A stretch of 60,000 bases of DNA, taken from Cryptomeria japonica (taxonomy: Eukaryota > Streptophyta > Pinopsida > Cupressales > Cupressaceae). Below are positions 1-10,928 of the stretch, piece by piece. The position numbers were made by a program, and so were the translations under genes. The notes under the pieces are model-generated. The model did no database searches. It worked only from the letters and a program-made list of their open reading frames with translations, and was not told the origin of the DNA. How positions within the stretch are numbered: the stretch's first letter is position 1; every line of letters starts with the position of its first letter. The DNA is taken from positions 237,503,922-237,563,921 of the forward strand of contig NC_081406.1 of the NCBI RefSeq assembly GCF_030272615.1, in the 5' to 3' direction.

Positions 1-1223
1 GCCCAATCTGAGTCAGTATATGCACATAAAGTGAAATCGTCATTTTTGGAATACCATAAACCATATTCTATTGTTCCTTGAAAATACTAGAATATCCTCT
101 TTAGTGCACATTCATGGTTTTCTTTAGGATTACTTTGATATCTTGAAACAATACTTACTGCATTCATAATATCAGGTCTAGTCTGAGTTAGATATAACAG
201 ACCACCAATCATAGACTTATACCTTCTCGAATTTACCGGTGTAGAAGTATCCTTGATAGATAATTTCTCACTTGTCACCATAGGAGTACTTACCAGTTTG
301 GAATTATCCATACCAAACTTCTTCAAAAATTCTCTCAAATACTTAGTTTGACAAATAAAAATGCCTTTATCAATTTGACTAATCAGCAAACCTAAGAAAA
401 ATCTCATCTCACCAATCGTGGACATTTCAAATTTAGTCTACATATTGTTAGCGAATTCCATGCACAATTTATCTTCTCCTCCAAAAATGATATCATCAAC
501 AAATACTTCAATAATCAGAATATCATTATCAGTGATATTATAATATAAATTACTATCAGCACTGCCTTTAGTAAAACCAAGCTTCAAAAGATATTTATCC
601 AACCTTGCATACCAAGCTCTAGGAGCCTGTTTCAATCCATATAAAGCTTTCTTCAATCTGCAAACCATATCTTTATTATTTGTCAGTAAAAATCCATCAG
701 GCTCCTCAATGTATACTTCTTCCTCAAGTTCACCATTCAAAAATGCACATTCAACATCCATTTGATAAACCTTATAGTTCTTATAAGCTGCATAGGCAAG
801 AAATAGTCTAACAACTTCAATTCTAGCTACAGGTGCAAATGTCTCACCATAATCAATTCCTTCCATTTGAGAATATCCTTTACAAACCAATCTAGATTTG
901 TTCCTTACAATTTGACCATCCTGATTCAGTTTATTCCTTAAAACTCATTTAGTTCCAATAACATTCTCATTTTTAGGTCGAGGAACTAAAGACCAAGTCT
1001 CAATTTTCTCTATCCGATCTAATTCATCTTCCATAGCCTTTAACCAATGTTTATCCTTACAAGATTCAATAACATTTGCCGGTTCAACTTGAGAAATAAG
1101 ACATACCTCTTCATTTGCCAGTTTTCTTCTTGTCATAACTCCCTTGTTCCTATCTCCAATAATTTGATCTTTAGAATGATTTAATCTTACATACCTTGGT
1201 GTCTTTTGAACTTTAGGTTCACT
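1..1223 (-). pseudogene. Copia element C: reverse transcriptase / RNase H remnant
   Basis: This is the C-terminal part of a Ty1/Copia polyprotein, read leftwards and cut by the window edge. The order is the N-terminal RT segment (945-1223, with LVPRPKNENVIGTK), the RT palm (438-890, with YQMDVECAFLNG, ALYGLKQAPRAWY and the catalytic FVDDIIFGG near 480-510), the RT connection (87-425, with TRPDI), and the start of RNase H (1-86, with YTDSDW). All parts are in one frame. Three in-frame stops interrupt them: near 943 (expected Trp), near 437, and near 86. Gag, protease and integrase are absent, and the RT-proximal sequence begins almost directly at the primer site. This is a dead, internally deleted copy, closely similar in protein to element B. 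SIRE-like or Tork-like lineage is possible but I cannot decide. Confidence 0.9.
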
Positions 1224-1236
1224 GCTCTAATACCAA
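1224..1236 (-). other. Primer-binding site of element C
   Basis: On the minus strand this reads TTGGTATTAGAGC, one base from the common plant Copia primer site TGGTATCAGAGC, which pairs with the 3' end of initiator Met-tRNA. It lies about 10 nt inside the LTR end, as in element B. Confidence 0.75.
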
Positions 1237-1245
1237 TTTTTAAGA

Positions 1246-2528
1246 TGACTGGTGAACAAATGAGAGGGAGAGGCGGGGGGGTGACTCAGTTGTTAACAAA
1301 TTATAACTTTTAATCCACAATATAACCTTAAACAAATTAAGTACCGATAAACCACATACAGATGCTAGTAGGAACAGATACCGGTAAACAATACAACTTA
1401 ACAATTAACCAAATAATCAATGCAAAACAACCATACCACATAACACCATGATTTGTACGTGGAAAACCTAGAAAGGGAAAAAACATGGTGGGAAGCCTAC
1501 CCACAGTCAAATGATACTTCTGCAGAAAGTATGTGTTACAATGAGGGGCCTGCTCTTGTAGGAAGGACACTGCCTAGAGCTTAATGCTCATTACAAAAGA
1601 GTCTCACTGACTATAGAGAGGCTACAACCATCTCAAGATAAATGGACAACAATCCAATAGAGTGAACTGCCAGAAATAGCATCTACCATGCCTGATTACA
1701 GTCCTGGTTAAGATCAATGTTGGAGGACAAAATCCTCTTCTGAATCCAATTCGATCACCAATGATCGACCAACTCCTCTGCCTAAATTATATTATAATAT
1801 TTACACATTACATTCCTTGACCATGACCTTTTCACTAACCATGATACTCTATAAAGAGTTTCTACCTCTTATTTATACAAACCCTAAGGCCTAAACCAAT
1901 TAGGTTGGCCACCTAAAAGATGTTACAATAAGATCATTATCTAATTTCTTATTACAATGATATGCCATGTTGGCTTAAGACCAAAATAATAATAACAAAT
2001 CTATAAATCATCTTTAAGCATCCCGGTAATGTATAGAACACATTTTAGCATGATATTGGTCCATAACATAGATAGGTACCAGACCAATTCTGGGTCCACC
2101 ACGCCAAAGAAATGTCTTCAAACAATTGAAGCACGATCAAATAACATCTTCAACATCCTGAAATCCATGAAGAAGTTGCACCAACACCAATTATGCATCC
2201 TGTCACGATTCCTGAATGAAAGCTCTATCGGTAAAGCCTTAAACCAGTGCCGGTAAGGGTTTACCAGAGTGTATGATATCATTTGATTATCAAACCAATA
2301 CCAACTGACAAAAACATGCTTATGGAGCATATAACACATAAAATCAAACATACTTGACTGATCCAAACATGCCGGATGTGTCCAACAGATAGTCTCTTCT
2401 ATGGGTAACACTAGATCTTCTACCAATAACCAAAACTTGTCTGTCGGTAACCAATATTAAGAACTAGTGTTGACATCAATGACAAAACATCAATGCAACA
2501 CATAATCAATTCATCCATAATGCCAACA
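1246..2528 (-). repeat. LTR of Copia element C (1,283 bp)
   Basis: On the minus strand it begins TGTTGGCATTATGG at 2528 and ends CACCAGTCA at 1246, so it has TG...CA ends, followed by the primer site. Near its U5 end it has a C-run next to a CT-rich stretch, as elements A and B do. A U3 box GTCATTGATGTCAA lies at 2470-2483, about 45 nt from its start. Its partner LTR is outside the window, so I cannot compare the two or confirm a target duplication. Confidence 0.8.
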
Positions 2529-3417
2529 TACTCAAGCCTACTAAGTTGAATAGAGAGTTTGTTCGATAGGCCCCTATGACAAAGTGCATCAAATGATATG
2601 GATAAAGTCTCTCGATATGGAAATTTGATTTGACTAACTTGAATACCTAGCTAGGTATTGTTGTTTGACATAGTTGGATGATAAACTCTTGATCACTTGG
2701 TTTTGATACTCCTCAATGTTGATTGGAAGAAAATCTTACCTAAAGATAGTTGAAATATTGATAACCACCTCCAAAGGTGCTTGGTTGGATTCAAAAATTT
2801 CTCTCACCTATGACTTCTCCTTGCTTTTGAACTGATTTTTGAGTTTGATTTTGATGTTTTTGCAAGATATTTTAGCATTTGTGACAAGAATACATGGCAC
2901 ACATGAAGATAATGGTCATCCTAATGCTAAAAATTGAGTGTATGTTCTTTTGAGGATGTGTTCAAATCCCCAATGTTTTCATTGGTTTGGATCACAATAA
3001 ATACACATCAAATAGACTCTTTATTCAAAGGTCATTAAAAATAACATAGCTCACTAGTCTCGATACTCTATCAGCTCAAACAACCTTATCACCCCCTAGA
3101 GGGTGCCTATTTTGCTTTTTTCCAGAAATTAACCCAAATTGAATTGCTTCACAATTGGGTAGTTATCTTGGAAGATATATGGTGAGTAATCTTGGGGGCG
3201 GATTATTCTCCACCCTTGCACTATGATATTACCAATTTTTGGCAACTAACTTGACTGAAAGTCTCTATCACTATGGCTTTTAGTAAAGGCTTATGTTCGA
3301 AGATACCATTTGAAGTCGCGCAAACACATTTGAGGCCTATAGCCCAACAAAGTACCAAAAAAGATGTAGCCACGCAAGTGTGATTGAGATCTCAAGGCCC
3401 TACAAAGTGCTCGATAT
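2529..3417 (-). other. Non-coding interior of the old Tat-like element
   Basis: No convincing reading frame and no RNA gene is visible in these 889 bases. The stretch joins 19498-20591 once element A is removed, so it is most simply the continuing interior of the minus-strand Ty3/gypsy element whose primer site is at 20572-20589. This is an inference from nesting, not from protein similarity. Confidence 0.45.
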
Positions 3418-4214
3418 TGTTGGCAAATGCACACTCTAATGAGAAAGTGTAGGTGATTGAAGGTATTGTCATTGATGGCAACCTTACAATCATGTGATAC
3501 CAGCAGGCAGACACAGGCACCGACACCGACAGACTCTACACCGACATACAGAACACTAGCATTGAAAAGGAAGAATATCGACATCTTGGCCGACAACAAT
3601 TTTGTATAAACATATTTTGTAATTAATTGTAAAATATTTTGTAATCCAACATGGTGGATTATAATATATATCATATATGTATGAGATCATTGTAGATCAT
3701 TTAGGAGATGAAATAGAAGGCGATTGATGAAAGGAATATAGCAGACCTAATATGCAAATTATTAGGTTAAGGGTTTATGTATGTAGTAGAGCTTAAACCG
3801 GTACTGAATCTGGCATAGCAAATGCTAATCTGAAGTAGTACAAGACATTGGATTTGTATAATCCATTTTTGTAAGTCAGTGTGACTTCTTTTGTGACTGA
3901 GCAGTGAGCTCTAGGCACTTGGCCTCCCTACATGTGCAGGCCCCTATTGTAAGCAGTAATATTCTCTTATTGGCCAGTAAGTGAATATTGTCGGTCACAA
4001 ATCCCATCGAGGTTTTTCCACACCAGGTTTCCTCATTAAATATTATGTTATGGTGTGCTTTTCATGTTGTGGTTATTATTCTTATTTACTGCATTATTTC
4101 TGGTTTACCAGTACATAGTTTTAATATGTTTTTCATGTTATAATTGGAGAAAAGTATACAACCGATCAGATACTGATTCACCCCCCCCTCTCAGTATCTT
4201 TGGGAATCCTAACA
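3418..4214 (+). repeat. 5' LTR of element A (797 bp)
   Basis: It runs from TGTTGGCAAATGC to AATCCTAACA. U3 has four RCCGAC cores within 76 bp (3519, 3525, 3540, 3589) and a box GTCATTGATGGCAA (3468-3481). The C-run plus CTCTCAG stretch near 4180-4196 is shared with element B. Confidence 0.9.
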
Positions 4215-4216
4215 AT

Positions 4217-4228
4217 TGGTATTAGAGC
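4217..4228 (+). other. Primer-binding site of element A
   Basis: TGGTATTAGAGC lies two bases after the 5' LTR. It matches the initiator Met-tRNA primer site (TGGTATCAGAGC) at 11 of 12 positions. A leader box CTTGAGGAAGATC follows at 4258-4270. Confidence 0.8.
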
Positions 4229-4286
4229 TTGGTCCTCTATTTTCAAAAGGATAACAACTTGAGGAAGATCTTGTCACCTGGTAGAG

Positions 4287-5045
4287 ATGGAAAACTTGAG
4301 AAAGCGATTGGAAATAGCTCTTTCAGACTATGATGTAGAAAAAGTGAAGAATATCAAACTTGAAGATGATCTGAAGGTTGCTTAGGATATTATTCGAGGA
4401 CTTCAAGAAAATTTTACTATAGCAAGGAATAAAAGAAGAGAACTTTGTGAGAAAATGTAGAATGAGGAAGATGAAAAGGAAACTCTTAATGATCTGGTGA
4501 ACCAACTAAGACAAGATAACTATACAATGAAGAATGAGATGCAAGATATGACTATGAGATTTTATAAAGAAATTGAAGATAGAAAGAAGAATGACGATGA
4601 TTTGACTAGAAGACTAAATGATGGTGGAAATGAAAACACAAGACTCAGTCATGAAAATGATATGTTGAGGACAGATCTAATGCATACACAAAATGATAGA
4701 ATTGAACTCATGAGATAGAAAGGAATCTTGGAAGATGAACTGACTGCTGCAAATCAACACAAAGAGAAATTCAAGAAAAGTTCAGAAGAACTTGTTGACA
4801 TGCTGAAGAATCAGAAACCCAATAGTGATACAAATGGCCTTGGCTTTGAAACTAGTGAAAGCTCTGGTACTGCAAACAAACAGGATCATAGTAAACCAGT
4901 AAGACAACCTAATGCTTACAAATTCAATGGGAAAGACTTTAACTATAACAAGTATGGTCATAGAGAAAACCACTATAGATCTAGAACTTATTAGAACACT
5001 AATACACCCACAGGTCAATGTTCCAAATGCAACAAAATTGGTCAT
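4287..5045 (+). pseudogene. Element A ORF1, left part: coiled-coil protein with CCHC knuckle
   Basis: From the ATG at 4287 one frame runs to the junction with element B. About 170 residues are almost purely heptad-like and charged (for example QLRQDNYTMKNEMQDM), followed by a polar linker and a zinc knuckle beginning CSKCNKIGH at the break. In-frame stops lie near 4383, 4458, 4716 and 4992, three TAG and one likewise TAG by my reading. The protein probably binds RNA and self-associates like a Gag, but I see no recognisable Copia capsid domain, unlike elements B and D. The start was chosen as the first ATG after the leader. The reading frame is cut inside the knuckle by the insertion at 5046. 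Confidence 0.7.
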
Positions 5046-6512
5046 TGTTGGCATTATGTGAATTGGTATGAGGACATAATGACATTGTATGTTGTCATTG
5101 ATGTCAGTATGCTGAAGAGAAGAGAACCGGTATAACACTATGAACTAGCATTTGTGCCAAAGTGAAGCAGTGTGTTTGTTTAAGGTGAAACGACATGTAG
5201 TTATGGGAACCGACACATGGAAGCTTTGTATGACTACCGGTTAGTAGTCTCAACTTCAGGGTTTCTGGTTGAAGTGCTTCAAGCCTGTGTGGATCAACCG
5301 GTGAATTTTTGTGATGAGTTAGCATTGTAACGAAGGATAGATCATGTTGCCACTTTAGCTTTGTGTGCGTGAAGGAGCTTGCATAAAGGAGATTGTTCCC
5401 ATCTACCTCGGGAATGTGCGAAGCCTGTAAATGGTGATAATGCATGATGGATTATCAGCCACCATGAAATTAGTGGAAAATGAATGATGGAGAATGTCTT
5501 GAGACTGGATCAAGATTGTTGCATTTAATGCAATATGCTCAACAGTCAGGATTGAACCATTTGAATTCCTTAACCTAACAGGTTTAGGGTCTAGGGTTTA
5601 TGCTACCAACCTATCTGTTTCCTATAAGGTTGATGTTGTGTTTCTTTTTGAGGTTGTTGGAAAAAGTTGTGTGTGTGTATCCAAGAGAAGAGATACGTGA
5701 TTCTTGCCAGACCAGAGGAGAGAAGTGATACCTATAGAGTGTAAGTGCAGAAGGTGAAGAGGAGCTAAAGTGGATCTACATTGGAATTGAGTGTTGTTAC
5801 CAGATCATTGTAATACCTATTGATCTCTAACCACCTCAATCACTGGGAAATCCCTTAACAGGGTAGCTTTAACCGGCTTGCTATAAATCCTTTAACAGGG
5901 TGACTCAAAACCATTGAGTTCTTGAAATCCTCTAACAAGGTAACCTTTAATAGGGTTTAACCCTTAACTGGGTATTCTAGCCATCCCTTAACCGGGTGAT
6001 CCCTAACAGGATCAGTTCCTAACAGAACCTATTGTATCAGTCTTTAACCGGACAAGGCTCCTAACAGAGCAGACTTCTAAAGAGTTCAAAAACAAGCTTG
6101 TGGGTATTCATCCCCACCGTGGTTTTTCCTAGTTGGGTTTCCACATGAAAAATATGTGTGTCATATGTGATATCTTTTTCATGTGATGATATGTTGTTTT
6201 CTATCAAGCGGTGAATCATGTTGATCTAGCTGTTTATATATATATATATATATATCTTTGATGGTAGATTACCTATTCATATACTAGGGTAAAATGAAAA
6301 TGAAGTATTAGATTGTATGAGAAGATAAGTGTCAACTGGTTTATTCTTGTCTCAGTTACTCTGGGTTTTGCCGGTTGTACTCAGTTCAAGACCAGTGTTA
6401 CTGTTTGTCTGCCTAAGCATAGTGTCTGCTGACAAACCGGTTTAGGATTGTGTTTTTGTCTATACTGATTCACCCCCCCTCTCAATACCAGTTTGGTACT
6501 ATCTGTTCATCA
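5046..6512 (+). repeat. 5' LTR of element B (1,467 bp)
   Basis: It starts TGTTGGCATTATG and ends TCTGTTCATCA. It contains the U3 box GTCATTGATGTCA (5094-5106), a run of short repeats built on 'CCTTAACAGGGT'-like words at about 5845-6090, a (TA)n tract near 6235-6255, and a C-run plus CTCTCA near 6471-6485. The 3' copy lacks part of the TA tract and some of the short repeats. Confidence 0.9.
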
Positions 6513-6525
6513 TTGAGTTATCAAG

Positions 6526-6537
6526 TGGTATCAGAGC
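6526..6537 (+). other. Primer-binding site of element B
   Basis: TGGTATCAGAGC is an exact match to the common plant Copia primer site, complementary to the 3' end of initiator Met-tRNA. The leader box CTTGAGG...AGATC follows at 6572-6586. Confidence 0.9.
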
Positions 6538-6594
6538 ATCCTCCAGGTCCTCTATGTTATAAGCTTAACCGCTTGAGGTAAAGATCCCAGCCTA

Positions 6595-7450
6595 ATGATG
6601 AAGAGGGAAGGTCCAAAGTTCAATAGAGAAAATTTCAGTATATGGAAAGATAGAATGAAGATATACATCAGAAGCATGGGTGCTCAACACTGGAGTTATG
6701 TTTAGAATGCCTATGTTGCTCCTACCGGTACTCTCACCAATGACCAAAAGAGAGAGATGCAGGAGAATGGGCAAGTCATGGAAGCCCTAATTAGTAGTTT
6801 ATCTGACATTGAGTTTATTGATGTCCAAGATAAGGTAAATCCCAAAGAGGTATGGGATACTCTTGAAAATATCTATGGTGGTGATGAACATGTAAAACAA
6901 GCTAAGGAAGAAAGCCTTAGAGGGAAGTTTGAAGACATGCAGATGGTTGAAGGTGAGACCATTCAATAGTATGGAATAAGAATGAAAACCGTTGTTGGAG
7001 ATATCAAGAGTGCAGGTGGTAAAATGGAAGATTCCACTATGGTAAGCAAAGTCCTGAGATTCTTATTACCGGTCTATGCAATAAAGGTTGTTGCTATTCA
7101 GGAGTTGAGTTCAATAGACAAGACTAAGGTATCCCTAGACTCCATCATTGCAAAGTTGATAGCCTATGAGCTAAATAGTTTTGATGGTAGTGTTAAAAAG
7201 ACTGAATTAGCCTTTAAAGCTTCTGTTGTACCATCCAGAAAAGGAAAAGAAGCTAGCACTAGTGGTGAACCAAGACAGAGTAGAGAAATGGATGATGAGG
7301 AGTTTCTGATGGCATTTGAAGCTCTTCTTTCCAGGAAACTTCCTAAAGGAACCGACAACTACAGAGGTAAGATCCCTTTGAAATGATTTTCTTGTAACCG
7401 GATAGGACATATTGCTGTAAACTATCCCAATGGCGACAACAAGGACAAAC
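6595..7450 (+). pseudogene. Element B gag
   Basis: This is Copia Gag, the protein that forms the cytoplasmic virus-like particle. It starts MMKREGPKF, followed by FSIWKDRMKIYI and the family pattern VWDTLENIYGGDE with KQAKEESLRGKFEDMQ. The C-terminal zinc knuckle near 7387-7425 reads FSCNRIGHIAVNYP, so one expected Cys is lost at the start and one has become Tyr. In-frame stops lie near 6703 (TAG), 6967 (TAG) and 7384 (TGA). About 280 codons is normal for the family. The frame then changes into pol near 7455, most simply a one-base indel. A piece of this gag (about 7107-7384) is copied twice in the array at 12368-14383. Confidence 0.88.
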
Positions 7451-8790
7451 CGGAGAAACTATTTTGTGGCAGTTGATGAAGGTGTCACAGATGAGGAATC
7501 AGAAGATGAAGAAAATGAAGATATTGTGTTTGTTGCTGTCAAGGAAGATGTGTTAGACAAGAAGGCTCTTGTCTCCTGGTTTGATAATTCCAATGAGTGG
7601 ATTATTGACAGTGGCTATTCTCACCATATGACTGGTGACCGGAGAAAGTTTCTATCCTTGGAAGCATATGATGGTGGTGTGGTTCGCTTTGGTAATGATG
7701 CATCATGTATGGTCAAAGGCAGAGGGTCCATCTCTTTGAATGGAAAGAGTAGTGCTGACAATGTGTATTGGGTTGATGGTCTCAGACACAACCTTTTGAG
7801 TGTTGCTCAGCTGAATGACAGTGGTCTCACAATGGAATTCAAGAATGGAGTATGTAGAATCAAAGGAAAGAATGGTGAATTGGTGGCCACTGGCATGCAA
7901 ACCAAAGGTAAACTATTTCAGCTGAATGCAAATATAAGTATATGTCTTATGGCTAAATTTGATGATAGTTGGATATGGCATAGGAGACTTTGCCATGTAA
8001 ACTTTGATAACATTATGAAGGCTAGTAAGATCAAGGTAGTTAGAGGGTTGCTAGTGCTAAGAAAACTGGATAATACCTTGTGCAAAGAGTGTCAACTGGG
8101 GAAAATGTCTTCCTCAACCTTTAAAGGTAAACCTTTCATTGCTGACAATTTGCTTGATCTTGTGCATACTGATTTGTGTGGTCCTATGAAAACTAGGAAT
8201 GCACAGGGTGATAGGTACTTCATGGTTCTCATTGATGACTGCTCAAGAATGATGTGGGTCACATTCTTGAAAGATAAGTCTGAAATGTTTGTAAAGTTCA
8301 AAGATTTAGAGCATTACTGGAGAAGGAAAGTGGTAAAAGGATCAAGTGCCTGAGAATTGATCAAGGAGGGGAATTCACTTCCGGTGAATTCAACAAGTAC
8401 TATGAAGAACATGGCATCAAGAGACAACTGTCTACCCCCCAGACTCCACAATAGAATGACATAGCAGAGAGGAATAATTGGACTGTAGTTGAAGCAACTA
8501 GAACTATATTGATTCAAGGAAAGGTAGCCCACACCTTTCAGAGAGAAGCAGTGAGCACTGTAGTCTACACAATGAACCGAGTACTCATCAAGAAAGGTAA
8601 GGATAAAACTCCTTATGAGTATTGGACCGGTAGGACACCTATGGTTAGCTACTTTAGAGTGTTTGGTAGAAAATGTTACATCAAGAGGAGCGAACACCAG
8701 AGCAAATTTGATGCAAAATGTGATAAGGGAATATTCCTAGGGTATTCCACCAAGAGCAAAGCTCTCAAGTGTTTCAATAATAGGACTTAG
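7430..8790 (+). pseudogene. Element B pol, part 1: protease and integrase
   Basis: The aspartic protease has WIIDSGYSHHMTGD near 7598, with the catalytic DSG intact. The integrase zinc region is WHRRLCHVNF...CKECQLGK (about 7976-8100). The catalytic core shows LVHTDLCGP (near 8160), LRIDQGGEF (near 8350) and AERNN (near 8466), which are the D, D and E positions. The frame shifts by one near 8310, between the first and second aspartate. A TAG replaces Gln in TPQ*ND (about 8452), and the base change beside it turns the usual Gly into Asp. The pre-RT linker ends at a TAG near 8788. Protease matures the polyprotein and integrase inserts the cDNA. Neither can be made intact here. Confidence 0.9.
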
Positions 8791-10647
8791 AGAATTATGG
8801 AAAGCATCAATGTAAGAGTTGATGAAACCTCTGAGAAAACTGAGGAAACCGGCAGTGAGCAAGTAGTAAATGAACTGGTTGTAACCTTCTAGGAACTGGT
8901 TGTCAGTCAACCAAGTACCAGTAATAGTGTTCCTACACCGGTAGATGTAGATGCTAATACTGATGGAGATGAGGATGAAGAAGAAAAGAAAGAGGAATCT
9001 ATCAAGACCATTCCTTGGTATGTCAAGTTGAATCATGATCCTAAGCAGATCATAGGAGATAAGGATGTAGGAATCCTTACAAGAAGAAAGGTCAGAGAAA
9101 ACTCATGTATGATCTCTGAATTTGAGCCTAAATCATTCAAAGAGGCACATAAAGATGAAGACTAGATCAAGGCAATGGAAGAGGAACTTGACCAGATAGA
9201 GAAAAATGGTACATGGTCTTTGGTACCCAGACCGGAGCATAAAAATGTCATTGGTACCAAATGGGTTTTTAGAAATAAGCTGAATGAGGATGGCACAGTG
9301 ATTAGAAACAAATCCAGACTGGTGTGAAAAGGATATGCCCAAGAATAAGGAGAAGACTATGGAGAAACCTTTGCTCCTGTAGCCAGATTGGAAGGAGTTC
9401 GTATGCTTCTTGCATATGCAGCTTTTAAAGGATTCAAAGTATATCAAATGGATGTAAAATCTGCATTCCTAAATGGTGTACTTGAAGAGGAGGTGTATAT
9501 AGAGCAACCGGATGGGTTTTCCCTATCTAAAGATAGTGACATGGTATGTAGGCTACATAAAGCCTTATATGGTCTAAAGCAGACACCTAGAGCATGGTAT
9601 GAATGCCTGCATTCCCATCTTATGAAGATTGGCTTTGAGAGAACAAGCAAAGATAACAATATCTACTTAAAGTTTGAAGGAGATCTGATCCTGATCTATG
9701 AGGTATTTGTTGATGACATTATCTTTGATGGAGATGACAAGATGAGTCATGACTTTGTAGATGAGATGAAGAAAGAGTTTGAGATGTCACTCATAGGGGA
9801 GATTAAGTTCTTCATTGGACTGCAGATCCAGCAGATGAAAGATGGAATCTTTATCACTTAGTCCAAGTATGTCAAAGAGATGTTGAAGACCTTTGGCATG
9901 GAAGATAGAAAACCGGTTGGTACACCGATGGTGATCGGTTGTAAATTATCCAAAGAGGACGACTCAGCATTGGTTGATGAGAAGGAATACCGATCAAAGA
10001 TTGGTAAGTTGCATTATGTAGTGTATAGTAGACCAGATATTGCACATGCAGTTGGCATTACTGCAAGGTTCCAGAAAAGCCCAAGAGAATTCCACTTGGT
10101 TGTAGTCAAGCGGATTCTTAGGTATTTGAAGGGAACTATTGACTATGAGTTATGGTATCCATACAATAATGATTTTAACCTGAAAGTGTTCACAGATGCT
10201 GATTGGGCTGGTAATATAGATGACCGGAAGAGCACAACCGATGGTGCATTGTTTCTTGGTGGTAGACTGGTCTCATGGATGACTAAGAAGCAGAGTTGTA
10301 TCTCTTAGTCTACAATGGAAGCAGAGTATGTTGCAGCTTTCATGAACTACACTCAGACAATTTCGATGAAGCATATATTGAATGGCTTCAAAGTTCCTAT
10401 ATCTGAACTGGTAAGTATATTTTGTGACAATACTAGTGCAATTAACATCTCCAAGAATTCGGTTTTACATTATAGAACCAAGCACTTTGAGCTTAAGTAT
10501 CATTTCTTGAGGGAAAAGGTTCAGAACAAAGATATTACACTGGAACATGTTTCCAGTAAGGAGCAGTTAGCAGACATATTCACCAAGCCTCTCCCAAAGG
10601 CTACATTTATATACTTAAGAGGTGAATTAGGGGTGCTGCCCCTTTAG
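8791..10647 (+). pseudogene. Element B pol, part 2: reverse transcriptase and RNase H
   Basis: An acidic linker (about 8800-9000) leads into the RT: KAMEEELDQIEKNGTWSLVP (near 9172), [12 protein letters not shown] (near 9440), [13 protein letters not shown], and the catalytic FVDDIIFDG near 9706. The RT connection has SRPDIAHAVG (near 10030). RNase H has FTDADWAG (near 10188), STMEAEYVA (near 10312) and the C-terminal TKHFELKYHFLREKV with DIFTKPLP. All of this lies in one frame from about 8310 to 10647. Stops include DED*IK (expected Trp), RLV*KG, QE*GED, FIT*SK and CIS*STM. The last two are TAG where the family has Gln CAG. The protein ends at 10645-10647 at its natural length. Confidence 0.92.
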
Positions 10648-10928
10648 GAAGTAAACTAAAGGTATATGCTCCACATAAATCAAGTATTGCATAGTCAAAT
10701 TTTTCTTCATGATTGATGTGTTGAAGGATGCTACTCCTCAGGGGGAGCAACATAATGGAATAGGGAAGCTTGTGCCTCCACTTTGGCATTGTTGTCAAAG
10801 GGGAAGAAGAGATATCTTTGTATATAACATTGTGAAGAGAAGCAAAGAAGATATTTGCAGAAATTGGGGAGAAGATGTGAAGCGGAGATATATCTTTGTA
10901 TATTGCCATCAATGCCAAAGGGGGAGAT
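10648..10928 (+). other. Element B 3' leader with repeated polypurine motifs
   Basis: There is no reading frame. Three purine runs occur: CAGGGGGAGC near 10738, CAAAGGGGAAG near 10796 and CCAAAGGGGGAGAT at 10915-10928. The last abuts the LTR and is the likely plus-strand primer. TTGCCATCAATG (10903-10914) sits directly before it and is nearly complementary to the U3 box of the same element. Confidence 0.75.

Noticed and set aside
3291-3674. Minus-strand frame of 127 codons at the start of element A, also at 18572-18955.
   Set aside because: It covers the LTR and its flank and is a chance frame. No homologous motif is visible.
4287-5045. Element A ORF1 as an ordinary Copia gag.
   Set aside because: It shares only the zinc knuckle with Copia Gag. 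The rest is coiled coil, without the WDTLE..Y-type pattern seen in elements B and D.
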